NCBI GenBank assembly: GCA_902795215.1
Contig: CADBKG010000013.1
Location: 1 to 36,705, forward strand
Length of the DNA stretch: 36,705 bases
Reading direction: 5' to 3'
From: an uncultured Erysipelotrichaceae bacterium
GTDB taxonomy: Bacteria; Bacillota_I; Bacilli_A; RF39; UBA660
Within the stretch, counting starts at the first letter, position 1. Every line of letters begins with the position of its first letter. The notes beneath the pieces were generated by a model that was not told the DNA's origin, did no database searches, and worked only from the letters and a program-made list of their open reading frames with translations. Position numbers and translations under genes: made by a program. Below, one piece after another: positions 14,175 to 21,774 of the stretch.

Positions 14175-14864
14175 TTATTTTGAATTACTCATATGGTCTT
14201 TATTAGTTTGTACATAATTATCTTGACCAAAAGAAACATTTAATTTTTCAAACTCGGACATAGATGGTAAATTATTAGGTATTTCAATAATATTTTTATC
14301 ATAATCATAGTCAAGTTTTAATTTATTTTCATGGGTATAAACTAAAGTTGACATAACATAATATTCTGTTATTGAATAAATAATCTGTCCATCTGGTGTA
14401 CATATACTTTTTGTTTGCTTTGTACATAAATCTACCCTTTTGTCTTGAATTTCTTTTAAACTATCAGAAGAATATTTTTTCCCAGATAAAAGAGATATTT
14501 CTTCGACAAATTTATCAACGCTTAAATACTTTGCTTCTATATGTAATTTATAACCAGATACAGTATCGGATTCTAAATGAACTGTATTTAAATCGTTACC
14601 ATCTAGTTTTCCGTTTTTATCAACATCTTTTAATTCATAATCTATTTTTGTTAATTTGTCTAATACTCTATATCCTTTATCTGACTGATATATTTGGATA
14701 TAATCATCTTCATAATAATAATTTTCTTTTACATCATGAACCATATTAACAAAAAAATGTCTATTAGCACCAAGCGCAATCACACCTGCTAATACTACCC
14801 CTGCTGTTATAGTAACTTCTAAAGGATGATTTTTCATGTCTTCAAAAAAATTATAATCTTTCAT
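14175..14864 (-). CDS. Membrane-anchored protein with an EF-hand-like loop
   Basis: No family recognised. It is 229 aa with one membrane helix at about 17-33 (VTITAGVVLAGVIALGA) close to the N-terminus, then an external domain. The stretch DVDKNGKLDGNDL at about 80-92 has the Asp-x-Asp-x-Asn-Gly spacing of a calcium-binding EF-hand or dockerin loop, but only one copy is present. Two Cys lie close together (DLCTKQTKSICTPDG) and may form a disulfide outside the cell. GGGGG lies 8 bases before the ATG at 14864; the longer reading begins with a TTG too near the ribosome site. It is a single gene with its own promoter. Confidence 0.65.
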   Translation of the reverse strand: MKDYNFFEDMKNHPLEVTITAGVVLAGVIALGANRHFFVNMVHDVKENYYYEDDYIQIYQSDKGYRVLDKLTKIDYELKDVDKNGKLDGNDLNTVHLESDTVSGYKLHIEAKYLSVDKFVEEISLLSGKKYSSDSLKEIQDKRVDLCTKQTKSICTPDGQIIYSITEYYVMSTLVYTHENKLKLDYDYDKNIIEIPNNLPSMSEFEKLNVSFGQDNYVQTNKDHMSNSK

Positions 14865-14893
14865 ATGCAATTCCCCCTTAAAAGATGATTTAT

Positions 14894-14921
14894 ATTATAC
14901 ATACAAATCTTAAAAATGCAA
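14894..14921 (-). promoter_or_regulatory. Promoter of the EF-hand-loop membrane protein
   Basis: Minus strand TTGCAT (14916-14921), a 16-base spacer and TATAAT (14894-14899), preceded by TATG, which adds extended -10 character. Confidence 0.7.
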
Positions 14922-14930
14922 ATTTTTTTC

Positions 14931-14960
14931 AAATAAAAACCACTATTTTATTAAGTGGTT
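14931..14960 (-). terminator. Terminator of the tRNA-Glu/tRNA-Gln pair
   Basis: AACCACT/AGTGGTT (7 pairs, 9-base loop) followed by TTTATTTG on the minus strand. The 5' arm includes the CCA end of tRNA-Gln (14956-14958), so the tRNA 3' end is freed from the hairpin during processing. Confidence 0.78.
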
Positions 14961-15031
14961 GCCCCTACAGGATTCGAACCTGTGAAATAATAGATTCAGA
15001 GTCTACCGCCTTACCACTTGGCTAAGGGGCA
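14956..15031 (-). tRNA. tRNA-Gln (anticodon CTG)
   Basis: Acceptor TGCCCCT/AGGGGCA, D-arm GCC/GGC, anticodon stem GTAGA/TCTAT with loop CTCTGAA giving CTG, and encoded CCA. It is a second Gln isoacceptor for CAG codons besides the TTG gene at 4828, which is a little unusual in so AT-rich a genome. Confidence 0.95.
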
Positions 15032-15036
15032 ATAAA

Positions 15037-15112
15037 TGGTGATCCGTATGGGATTTGAACCCATGAATGTAGCCTTGAGAGGGCTATGTGTTAACCGCTT
15101 CACCAACGGACC
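15037..15112 (-). tRNA. tRNA-Glu (anticodon CTC)
   Basis: Acceptor GGTCCGT/ACGGATC (one G-T pair), anticodon stem TAGCC/GGCTA with loop CTCTCAA giving CTC, D-loop as in bacterial Glu tRNAs and encoded CCA. It reads GAG; a TTC isoacceptor must lie elsewhere. Confidence 0.95.
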
Positions 15113-15132
15113 AATTGCTTAAATGCATATAT

Positions 15133-15161
15133 ATTTTATCACAAATAAAAAAGATATGCAA
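15133..15161 (-). promoter_or_regulatory. tRNA-Glu/Gln promoter nested in a terminator
   Basis: Minus strand TTGCAT (15156-15161), a 17-base spacer ending in TGTGA and TAAAAT (15133-15138), 21 bases before tRNA-Glu. The -35 box falls in the loop and 3' arm of the preceding gene's terminator. Confidence 0.68.
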
Positions 15162-15173
15162 TTGGCATATCTT
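15144..15173 (-). terminator. Terminator of the AAA/SipW operon
   Basis: AAGATATGC/GCATATCTT (9 pairs, 5-base loop) then a T run on the minus strand. It overlaps the TAA stop of the last gene of the operon at 15172-15174. Confidence 0.9.
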
Positions 15174-15930
15174 ATGGGTTTTGAGGTTGATTGCTAGTAT
15201 CATCAAGTTGTTTTACTTCAAGATCCATATTTATAACAAGTGAGTTCTCTCCACCTGATGCTTTAAATCTAGCGCTTTTTTCTCCCCAATATGTATCAGC
15301 ATCGTTGCCTTCCATGTATAAACCACTTGCAACAAGAGAATCATAATTAGCGCTTGTAGCGACAGTCATAACGTAATCATTACCGTTTTTAACATAATAT
15401 GTATATCCACTTTGATATTCATACAAACCATTAATCTTAACATATGAATTTGTTGGTTCATAAGGCCATGTAAGCGATATATCAAATGTTGCAGTACTTC
15501 CTTCTGAAATAGTTTCAGTAGAACTTGCAAGAGTTAATACATAAGGGGTTTCATTTTGAATCATAGATAATACTTCATCTGCAGTTGGACTAGTGCTATC
15601 TGTATACTCTACTCCAAAAAGAGTTACCTTTTTAATAGTATATTCAAAGTGAGCATCTACCCCACTTCTATTTCTTACAGTATATGTTTTAGTAAAATCA
15701 GGCATTCCTGGTTTCATATCTGTTATTTCAAGTGTAATAGCTTCAACTATGTTATTATTATCCATAAATGTTACGTCCCAGCTTACTACACTCGCCCTTA
15801 AATCTGTATTAACTTTTGATATATAAATAAACCATGCTAAGGTATTTAATCCAAACAAAAAGACAAGCAATAAAATGCTTTTTAAGCGTATTTTATTTCG
15901 TCTTGATAACCTTTTTTTATTGCTTGCCAT
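15172..15930 (-). CDS. TasA/camelysin-like exported protein (probable SipW substrate)
   Basis: A 252-aa protein with a strongly basic start (MASNKKRLSRRNKIRLK), one hydrophobic segment at about 18-37 (ILLLVFLFGLNTLAWFIYIS) and a long beta-rich external domain, the layout of SipW-processed TasA/camelysin matrix proteins. Typical traits are LRASVVSWDVTFMD just past the helix, ITDMKPGMPDFTKTYTVRNRSGVDAHFEY (the camelysin-type strand pair) and a low-complexity end (DDTSNQPQNP). It ends the five-gene AAA/SipW operon, 5 bases after the signal peptidase, which makes it the likely substrate. AAAGGA lies 9 bases before the ATG. Confidence 0.8.
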   Translation of the reverse strand: MASNKKRLSRRNKIRLKSILLLVFLFGLNTLAWFIYISKVNTDLRASVVSWDVTFMDNNNIVEAITLEITDMKPGMPDFTKTYTVRNRSGVDAHFEYTIKKVTLFGVEYTDSTSPTADEVLSMIQNETPYVLTLASSTETISEGSTATFDISLTWPYEPTNSYVKINGLYEYQSGYTYYVKNGNDYVMTVATSANYDSLVASGLYMEGNDADTYWGEKSARFKASGGENSLVINMDLEVKQLDDTSNQPQNP

Positions 15931-15935
15931 TTATT

Positions 15936-16499
15936 TTATTCCTTTCTTTTAAGTTTTGGTATTTTACTTTGCTCTTCTTTTTCTTTTTGTCTTTCAAGTA
16001 TATTATCTGCAATATCTAAAAAGATAGTTACAACAAGTGGAACAAATACAAAGAAGAAGAACGTTATTTTATTATTCACTAGTCTTGTTAAGAAAGAATA
16101 TATCTTAAACTTATATTCTACTTTACCAAGTATTCTATCTTTTGTAATAGGATTATCACTTATCTCGTTGGCGTCTCCCTTGGTTGTTATTTCTCCTGTT
16201 TCATCATTTATATTTACTATTCTATGGGTTACAGTATAATTAGTATTTGCATAAGTTATAACATCGCCAACTCTTAAATTATCAGGATTAGTTTCCTTTA
16301 TTAGAATTACATCATACACTTTATAAGCTGGATCCATTGAACCTGTTCTAATAGTGTAAATTCTATATCCTTTAATTCCGTTTTGACTTATTCTTTCTAC
16401 TACTGCAAACACAAGATAAATAACTAAAAGTATATAAAATATAGTTCTAATTATTCCAAATACTGTCTTAAATATTTTGTTTTCAAAGAGTTTTTTCAT
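15936..16499 (-). CDS. sipW: Signal peptidase I, SipW (ER) type
   Basis: A membrane serine protease that cuts signal peptides of exported proteins. It is 187 aa: an N-terminal helix (about 15-35), the catalytic domain with IRTGSMDPAY (Ser54) and VTHRIV (His92 where ordinary bacterial enzymes have Lys), KGDANEISD with the conserved Asp109, and a C-terminal helix (about 140-165) with a basic tail. The Ser-His pair marks the SipW class, which handles TasA-type substrates. Its ATG overlaps the stop of the DUF2357-like gene (ATGA), and a TasA-like gene follows at once. A second SipW of different length is coded at 30302. Confidence 0.93.
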   Translation of the reverse strand: MKKLFENKIFKTVFGIIRTIFYILLVIYLVFAVVERISQNGIKGYRIYTIRTGSMDPAYKVYDVILIKETNPDNLRVGDVITYANTNYTVTHRIVNINDETGEITTKGDANEISDNPITKDRILGKVEYKFKIYSFLTRLVNNKITFFFFVFVPLVVTIFLDIADNILERQKEKEEQSKIPKLKRKE

Positions 16500-17593
16500 T
16501 GGTCACCCCTTAATATATTGATTGAATCACTAAAATATGAATTTAAATTACCAAGTTTTCTGTTAAATATTTCTGCAATTTTTTTGTTCCTTTCTTGTGT
16601 TTTAACTTGTGTTTCTTCAAACTCTTTTTTAAATACTGCTTTCATTTTAGAAGCTAGTAATTTATCATCTATATCAAGTATATCTTCTATTACTTTTGAT
16701 ATAGCCATATTAATCATTTTCTTTTCACTATCAATAGTTCCTTCACTATTTATATCATTAAGTGCAAGATATTGAATCAAGAATGCATCATCAAATTTTG
16801 TTTTAATTTCACCTTGATCCATATAATCATTATTACTAGTTTCTCTTCTTACATCATCCTTATCATAACTTTGTAAGTAATTCCATAAGTCATTCGCTTT
16901 TTGAAAATTAGGATTTTTTCTAATAGCATTAGTCTTTTTAATTGGAGATCTAACTTCTGGTGTATGCATTCTCTCTAGTGTTACATACATTTCAGAATTT
17001 CTAAATCCATCCAAAGCATTTTTAATACCCCTTAACCTATCTTCGATAGAACCTTTTGATTTATCTAAATTTTCATCATTGCTACTTATATTTTTAGAAG
17101 AAAAACTAACAGATATAGTAGTGTTATCATTACCTATTTTAGCACTTGCTTCATATGTTGCATTTTTAATATCTTTTAAATATGCACCACCAAGCAAGTT
17201 CTCTTTATGCATATCGTAAAAGTTAGACATATTTTTTATTAAAGTATAAACAAATCTATTTTCGTATACGTCTAAACTTTCTTCTTTATTAATATTTAAT
17301 ACTTTCGCAGGTTTTACATCATTTGTTTTAAGGTCGATATCCTGTATTAAATTTGTATGTTGAGTTAAATATATAATACTTTCTACTGTTACTTTTTTTG
17401 ACTTTTCAACAGGCACAACCTCTTCTTCATTTACAATAAATTTTTTTGGATTTCTTAAAATATTGTCAATATATGGAATTGTTTCTTCAAACATTTCAAG
17501 CCATGTATAATCTAGTACTTTACTATCATAATTTGTCTTAATATGTAAAGAAGATTCAAGCCCTTTTGTAAATATATCTCTTTTATCATCCAT
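16496..17593 (-). CDS. DUF2357-like partner of the McrB-like ATPase
   Basis: A 365-aa soluble protein. The stretch EESLDVYENRFVYTLIKNM (about 104-122) matches the core of DUF2357, found in proteins coded beside McrB-type AAA+ ATPases, where it is usually fused to a PD-(D/E)XK nuclease. Here the C-terminal half is helical and charged (from about 265), and I see no D...ExK motif, so the nuclease seems to be absent. The gene is 3 bases after the ATPase gene and overlaps sipW by 4, so all are translated together. The likely role is as a McrC-like regulator or adaptor for the ATPase; this is inference. Confidence 0.68.
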   Translation of the reverse strand: MDDKRDIFTKGLESSLHIKTNYDSKVLDYTWLEMFEETIPYIDNILRNPKKFIVNEEEVVPVEKSKKVTVESIIYLTQHTNLIQDIDLKTNDVKPAKVLNINKEESLDVYENRFVYTLIKNMSNFYDMHKENLLGGAYLKDIKNATYEASAKIGNDNTTISVSFSSKNISSNDENLDKSKGSIEDRLRGIKNALDGFRNSEMYVTLERMHTPEVRSPIKKTNAIRKNPNFQKANDLWNYLQSYDKDDVRRETSNNDYMDQGEIKTKFDDAFLIQYLALNDINSEGTIDSEKKMINMAISKVIEDILDIDDKLLASKMKAVFKKEFEETQVKTQERNKKIAEIFNRKLGNLNSYFSDSINILRGDQ

Positions 17594-17596
17594 ATA

Positions 17597-19156
17597 CTAC
17601 ACCATCTTTTTCATTCTAAGAAGGTACTCTTTACATTCTTTAAAGTTTTCTTTTCCAAATTCTTGGTCTAAGAATTTAACAAAACCATCTATTTCATCAC
17701 GAATATAAGCAAGATTTAATTGTTCAAATTTTCTTAAAATCTTTCTTGCTATAAAGTAATCTATACCATCTACTTCTTTTCCACCACATGCTATATACGC
17801 TGCGACAAATTCATTCATCTGCTTTACAATACGATTACCAAAAGCTATTCTGAAATGTTTAATAACATAGTCATCCATACGATTGATTTTCTCTTGGTTT
17901 TCATCTGATATTCGATTATTCTTTTTAGCATCTTCATATAAGCTTTCAAGGTAAGAAGAATTTATATCAAGCGCTTCTGTATCTACAGGTTTAAATACTT
18001 GTCCTTTATCGTTAATATCTATAGGCATAGCACGGTCGTATACCTTATCTGTAACTGCGAATGTTGAATCATCGTTGTTAATTGTTCCTATATACCACAT
18101 ATTGCCAGGAATTTGTAATTTTCCATCAGTTAGTTTCACTGGGTCAGTATCCCAATGACTTGAAACAAGTTCGATAATCCATTCATCACGGCTTGGCATT
18201 TCAAGGATTGATAACATCTCTGCAAAATAGTATTCCACACGAGCGATATTCATTTCATCTAGTACCGTTACATAAACATCATCAGTATATCCAGCTTCAT
18301 ATAAACCTTTTAGTACTTCTGTTTCATTAAATTTCTTAGTGAATTCATTGAAGTATCCAAATAGTTCTGTTCTATCTCTCCATGATGGTTGAACGGAAGC
18401 TATTATTGCATCGTGTTTTATAAATTTACCCCAAGCATAAGCAAGTGAAGTTTTACCAGTACCAGAGATACCTTGTAAGATGATTAATCTTGTACATGCG
18501 AATGATGAAATAAATATTCTAATCATTTCTTCAGTATAATATAGTCCTAATTTAGATGCTGCAAAATTTCTAAATGTTGTAACAAGTTCTGGTAAAGTAA
18601 AGCTGTTACCATAATTTTGAATTTTATAATTAGCAAACTCTATATCAACATCATGTAACTTAGTAAATCTAACGTTATCAAGATTCATATTTTCTAGGTC
18701 TTCACCAGTTTCTTCTATAGCTTCTACTTCAGTAGAATTAGCATTTTGAAGCATACTACTTCCATCCCCAGGTTTTAATCCTAGATTAGAAACTTTCATT
18801 GCAAGTAATTTTTCTTTTTCTAAAACTAATGTATTAACTTGTTTATTTAAAACTGCTATTTCATTAAGCATGCTTTCTTGTTCAACAAGTGTTTTTCTAA
18901 ATCTAATATATTTTTTTACTAAAAATACAATTAAAAGAATAACAAGTGCAAGCAAAACAAGTACTACAAGGGCAGTTATTATAGCTAGTACATAACCAGA
19001 AACTGTAAATTCTCTTTTATAGAAGTTAAATACTTTTAAGTACTCTGGAAAATTAAACATCATTATAAATCCAGAAACTATACCTTTTAATATAGTTACA
19101 ACTCCCTTAATAAATACACCAATAAATTCATATAAGAAATTCATAAATGTTCCCAT
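17597..19156 (-). CDS. Membrane-anchored McrB-like AAA+ ATPase
   Basis: A 519-aa protein. Residues 8-35 are hydrophobic and may lie in or on the membrane; a strong helix spans about 54-80 (LAIITALVVLVLLALVILLI); a coiled coil follows at about 85-120; the AAA+ module starts near 185. It has Walker A GISGTGKTS (229-237), Walker B with the McrB signature VTVLDEMNIARVEYYF (296-311) and the sensor/arginine region GTINNDDSTFAVTDKVYDR (357-375). McrB-type ATPases work as ring motors with a partner, here presumably the DUF2357-like protein. Usual McrB proteins are soluble with DNA-binding heads; this one has membrane helices instead. AGGAGGTG stands 5 bases before the ATG. All genes around it concern the cell surface. 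Confidence 0.88.
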   Translation of the reverse strand: MGTFMNFLYEFIGVFIKGVVTILKGIVSGFIMMFNFPEYLKVFNFYKREFTVSGYVLAIITALVVLVLLALVILLIVFLVKKYIRFRKTLVEQESMLNEIAVLNKQVNTLVLEKEKLLAMKVSNLGLKPGDGSSMLQNANSTEVEAIEETGEDLENMNLDNVRFTKLHDVDIEFANYKIQNYGNSFTLPELVTTFRNFAASKLGLYYTEEMIRIFISSFACTRLIILQGISGTGKTSLAYAWGKFIKHDAIIASVQPSWRDRTELFGYFNEFTKKFNETEVLKGLYEAGYTDDVYVTVLDEMNIARVEYYFAEMLSILEMPSRDEWIIELVSSHWDTDPVKLTDGKLQIPGNMWYIGTINNDDSTFAVTDKVYDRAMPIDINDKGQVFKPVDTEALDINSSYLESLYEDAKKNNRISDENQEKINRMDDYVIKHFRIAFGNRIVKQMNEFVAAYIACGGKEVDGIDYFIARKILRKFEQLNLAYIRDEIDGFVKFLDQEFGKENFKECKEYLLRMKKMV

Positions 19157-19158
19157 GC

Positions 19159-20238
19159 TTACACCTCCTTCTTACTTATTTTAAATTCACTATACATTAT
19201 TTCTTTTCCTTCTAGAGTATAATTTTTTAATTGTTTCTTTTGATCTTCTCTTATATTATCAAGTATTATATAATCAAAAGTTTTATCTACTATAAAACTA
19301 TCTAGTCTAGTATTTACTTCTTTAATTCTTGATACATCTAAGAGGCACGCATATTTGTAATTTTTAATCTCTTTTATAGAAGTTCTATTTGTATTGTAAT
19401 CATTAAATCTTAGTGTAAAAATAATATACTTTCTAGATACAGGATTATCTACATATTTTTTTATATCCTCAATTATATATTTGTTTAAATACTCTGTTTT
19501 AAGTTCTAAAAAGTAGTAATCTCCTTCTCTTTTTCTAAGTAATCTTCTAAGTATAATACTATTAATAATATTTAATTCTAATTTTAGTTTTTCTCTATAT
19601 ACTTCTTTAGAATTAATAACTTTATCAAGAACTATTTTTTTATGCTTCTCAAGTTCTCTAAAATGCGCTTTCATTTTAACTTTGCATCTATTTTCATATT
19701 TTTGATAATATTTAAACCTTAATCTTACACTATCAGTTTCTAGGGATTTTAAGTATTTTTTAGTGTTTTCTTCAACCTTTTTAACTTCCCTAATTAGTTT
19801 ATTAACATTGTCTTTAGGAATCTTTATTATATTACTTTTTGCTTCTATTATTTTTTTTATTATTTCTTCATAATCTTTTATAAGTTCACATTTAGAATAA
19901 TCTTGTAAGTCCGCAATAATTGCAATGGTAATAAAGGTATGAGCAAGTGATATTGATCTTTTAATATTATTATTTATTTTTCCTTTTTTTTCTTCTTTAT
20001 AAATAAGTTCATAGTATTTTCCTTTTAATTCTTTAGATATATCACTTGTACTTGTTTCAAAATAAGGTTTATATTCTATTGTTTCAAAGCTTTCTAAATA
20101 GTATGAGTCTACATATACATTTGCATACTCAGATAGATAGTAATCTTTGTTTTCCATAGTAAAACCTTCACTTAAAAGAGAAGCATATTTAATGATAAAT
20201 TCTTTTTTTATATCAAAAAATTCCTTTACTATGTCCAT
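19159..20238 (-). CDS. Unknown protein leading the AAA/SipW operon
   Basis: No family recognised. It is 359 aa with no signal peptide; a single moderately hydrophobic stretch (SLAHTFITIAIIADL, about 97-111) is too short and mixed to call a membrane helix. The middle (about 120-235) is lysine-rich and helical, likely a coiled coil. The C-terminal third looks like an alternating strand-helix domain (YYFLELKTEYL, KYIIFTLRFND, KYACLLDVSRIK, FDYIILDNI). GAGGT stands 6 bases before the ATG. Only 2 bases separate it from the AAA+ gene, so it is very probably a third component of that system. Confidence 0.6.
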   Translation of the reverse strand: MDIVKEFFDIKKEFIIKYASLLSEGFTMENKDYYLSEYANVYVDSYYLESFETIEYKPYFETSTSDISKELKGKYYELIYKEEKKGKINNNIKRSISLAHTFITIAIIADLQDYSKCELIKDYEEIIKKIIEAKSNIIKIPKDNVNKLIREVKKVEENTKKYLKSLETDSVRLRFKYYQKYENRCKVKMKAHFRELEKHKKIVLDKVINSKEVYREKLKLELNIINSIILRRLLRKREGDYYFLELKTEYLNKYIIEDIKKYVDNPVSRKYIIFTLRFNDYNTNRTSIKEIKNYKYACLLDVSRIKEVNTRLDSFIVDKTFDYIILDNIREDQKKQLKNYTLEGKEIMYSEFKISKKEV

Positions 20239-20266
20239 ACTAATACCTCTTTATTATCCTTATAAA

Positions 20267-20296
20267 ATTATATCATATTATGTAGAATTTTAGCAA
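20267..20296 (-). promoter_or_regulatory. Promoter of the AAA/SipW operon
   Basis: Minus strand TTGCTA (20291-20296), an 18-base spacer ending in TGA and TATAAT (20267-20272; extended -10). It lies directly after the terminator of the glycine-rich protein gene. Confidence 0.75.
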
Positions 20297-20302
20297 GCAT
20301 AG

Positions 20303-20340
20303 AAAAGCCCCTCTTTCCTATATTAGGAAGGAAGGGTTTT
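20303..20340 (-). terminator. Terminator of the glycine-rich protein gene
   Basis: A 13-bp stem (one G-U pair, one mismatch) between CCCTTCCTTCCTA and TAGGAAAGAGGGG with loop ATA, followed by CTTTTCT on the minus strand. The TAA stop (20323-20325) is at the hairpin apex. Confidence 0.82.
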
Positions 20341-21765
20341 ACCTATCCATTGTATTTTGATAGCACCACCCGTTGAAGAAGGATTCAAGTTAGTTAATTT
20401 GCTGGTTATACTTGATGGAAGATTAGAGTATGTTACACCACTTGCAATAAAGGATGAACCTCCTCCGCCACCACCAGCGCCAGCGTTTGTTATTGCGTTA
20501 GCAACGTATCCGCCGCCACCTCCGTAGTAGCCAGCGCCTCCGCCTCCACCACGTTTATCGGCATTTCCACCAGTTAACAATGATCCCGATGTTGCGGAGC
20601 TTCCTCCTGCAGCACCACCAGTTGTCGATCCTCCACGGCCATAAGCTGAACCAGAAACTGCAGTACCATTACCACCGGAAAATACGGTTCCAGCAGTAAT
20701 AGTCGTTTTTGTAGAAGACATAGTTCCACCAGTTCCACCTTCACCACCGGCTTGAGTGCTTAGTGTTTGTCCTCTGGCAGAACTTCCTCCGCCTCCACCA
20801 GCGATTATTTTTACTATTCCATTATTAATATTAGTTTGATTTATAGCGGTTCCTCCAACAGCGAATGCGGAATATCCACCTCCGCCACCTCTGTGACCTG
20901 ACATTCCTGATGAACCAGTTTCACCACCAGTACCTCCGCCATTGGCACCTCCTGGAGCAAGCCCTCTATCTTGGCCTCCATTACCGCCAGCAGTAGAGTA
21001 TACTTTTGTGTTATATGGAATATAAACAACTCCATATACATATCCATTTGGGCCACCATTAGTATTATCATCATCACCAACACCACCATGGCCACCCCAG
21101 GCTTCTACTAAATAATATCCAGGGTGCCAATTTGTTGTTGTATATGTTCTTGCAGTAGTATTAGAAGTATTTGCAATAGATCCTGTTATCCATGGTCTTT
21201 CATTTAATGTTATAGTTTTTGTTGTATCCTCTGCAGTCATAACATAAGTTTCTTCATAATCATTATATGTTCCACTTGTTTCAGTATAATAATATTCAGG
21301 ATCGGAGACTGTTATTGTTACAGTTTTGCCTTTTCTTATTCCTGTTGAAAGTGGTACTGTTCCAGTTGCAATTACTGTATCACCATTTTTGATAGTCGCA
21401 ACTGCATTTTCTGCGTTTGAAGTTACTGTTAATACACCATTTCTATCATAGTAAAGATTACATATAGTAGAAAAATTAATTAAAGCATAAATCGACAAAT
21501 CATCATTTTGACCAATAACTCCTCTAGAACATTCCTGATTAGTTTTTTCAACATTTAAATAATATCCTTCACTAGGTAAAGTTCTGCCCTCTTGTGGTTG
21601 ATATACGCCATCTTCATCTTTAATATAAAACTTATATACCGTTCTTTGAACTTCAAAATTAGCTTTATGATTTTTTATAAGTTGTTCTACCATTAAACTT
21701 GTTGATAAAAAGGCTAAAACCGCAAATACTATAAATTCAACTTTTTTAAGTTTCTTATTCTTCAT
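20323..21765 (-). CDS. Secreted glycine-rich protein (ALK-type Gly-rich domain)
   Basis: A 480-aa exported protein. A basic start and one helix at about 9-26 act as signal or anchor. Residues 35-190 form beta-rich domains, including VYKFYIKDEDGVYQPQEGRTLPSEGYYL and a PEGA-like AVATIKNGDTVIATGTVPLS. From about 190 to the end lies a glycine-rich domain: GYYLVEAWGGHGG, then GGGGGYSAFAVGG, GGGGGAGYYGGGGGY and AGGGGGGSSFIASG, the pattern of the Gly_rich/ALK family. Its codon and base use are much more GC-rich than the surroundings because of GGN codons. AGGGAG stands 4 bases before the ATG. It follows the lectin-like gene by 9 bases, as the last gene of that unit. Confidence 0.82.
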   Translation of the reverse strand: MKNKKLKKVEFIVFAVLAFLSTSLMVEQLIKNHKANFEVQRTVYKFYIKDEDGVYQPQEGRTLPSEGYYLNVEKTNQECSRGVIGQNDDLSIYALINFSTICNLYYDRNGVLTVTSNAENAVATIKNGDTVIATGTVPLSTGIRKGKTVTITVSDPEYYYTETSGTYNDYEETYVMTAEDTTKTITLNERPWITGSIANTSNTTARTYTTTNWHPGYYLVEAWGGHGGVGDDDNTNGGPNGYVYGVVYIPYNTKVYSTAGGNGGQDRGLAPGGANGGGTGGETGSSGMSGHRGGGGGYSAFAVGGTAINQTNINNGIVKIIAGGGGGSSARGQTLSTQAGGEGGTGGTMSSTKTTITAGTVFSGGNGTAVSGSAYGRGGSTTGGAAGGSSATSGSLLTGGNADKRGGGGGAGYYGGGGGYVANAITNAGAGGGGGGSSFIASGVTYSNLPSSITSKLTNLNPSSTGGAIKIQWIGKTLPS

Positions 21766-21774
21766 ATTTGCTCC

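Noticed and set aside
16496-19156. A classic McrBC restriction system
   Set aside because: The ATPase has membrane helices instead of a DNA-binding head, the partner shows no PD-(D/E)XK motif, and the genes are fused into a secretion operon.
20841-21095. An 84-aa minus-strand frame inside the glycine-rich gene
   Set aside because: It is an alternative frame of GGN-rich coding DNA, without a start signal.
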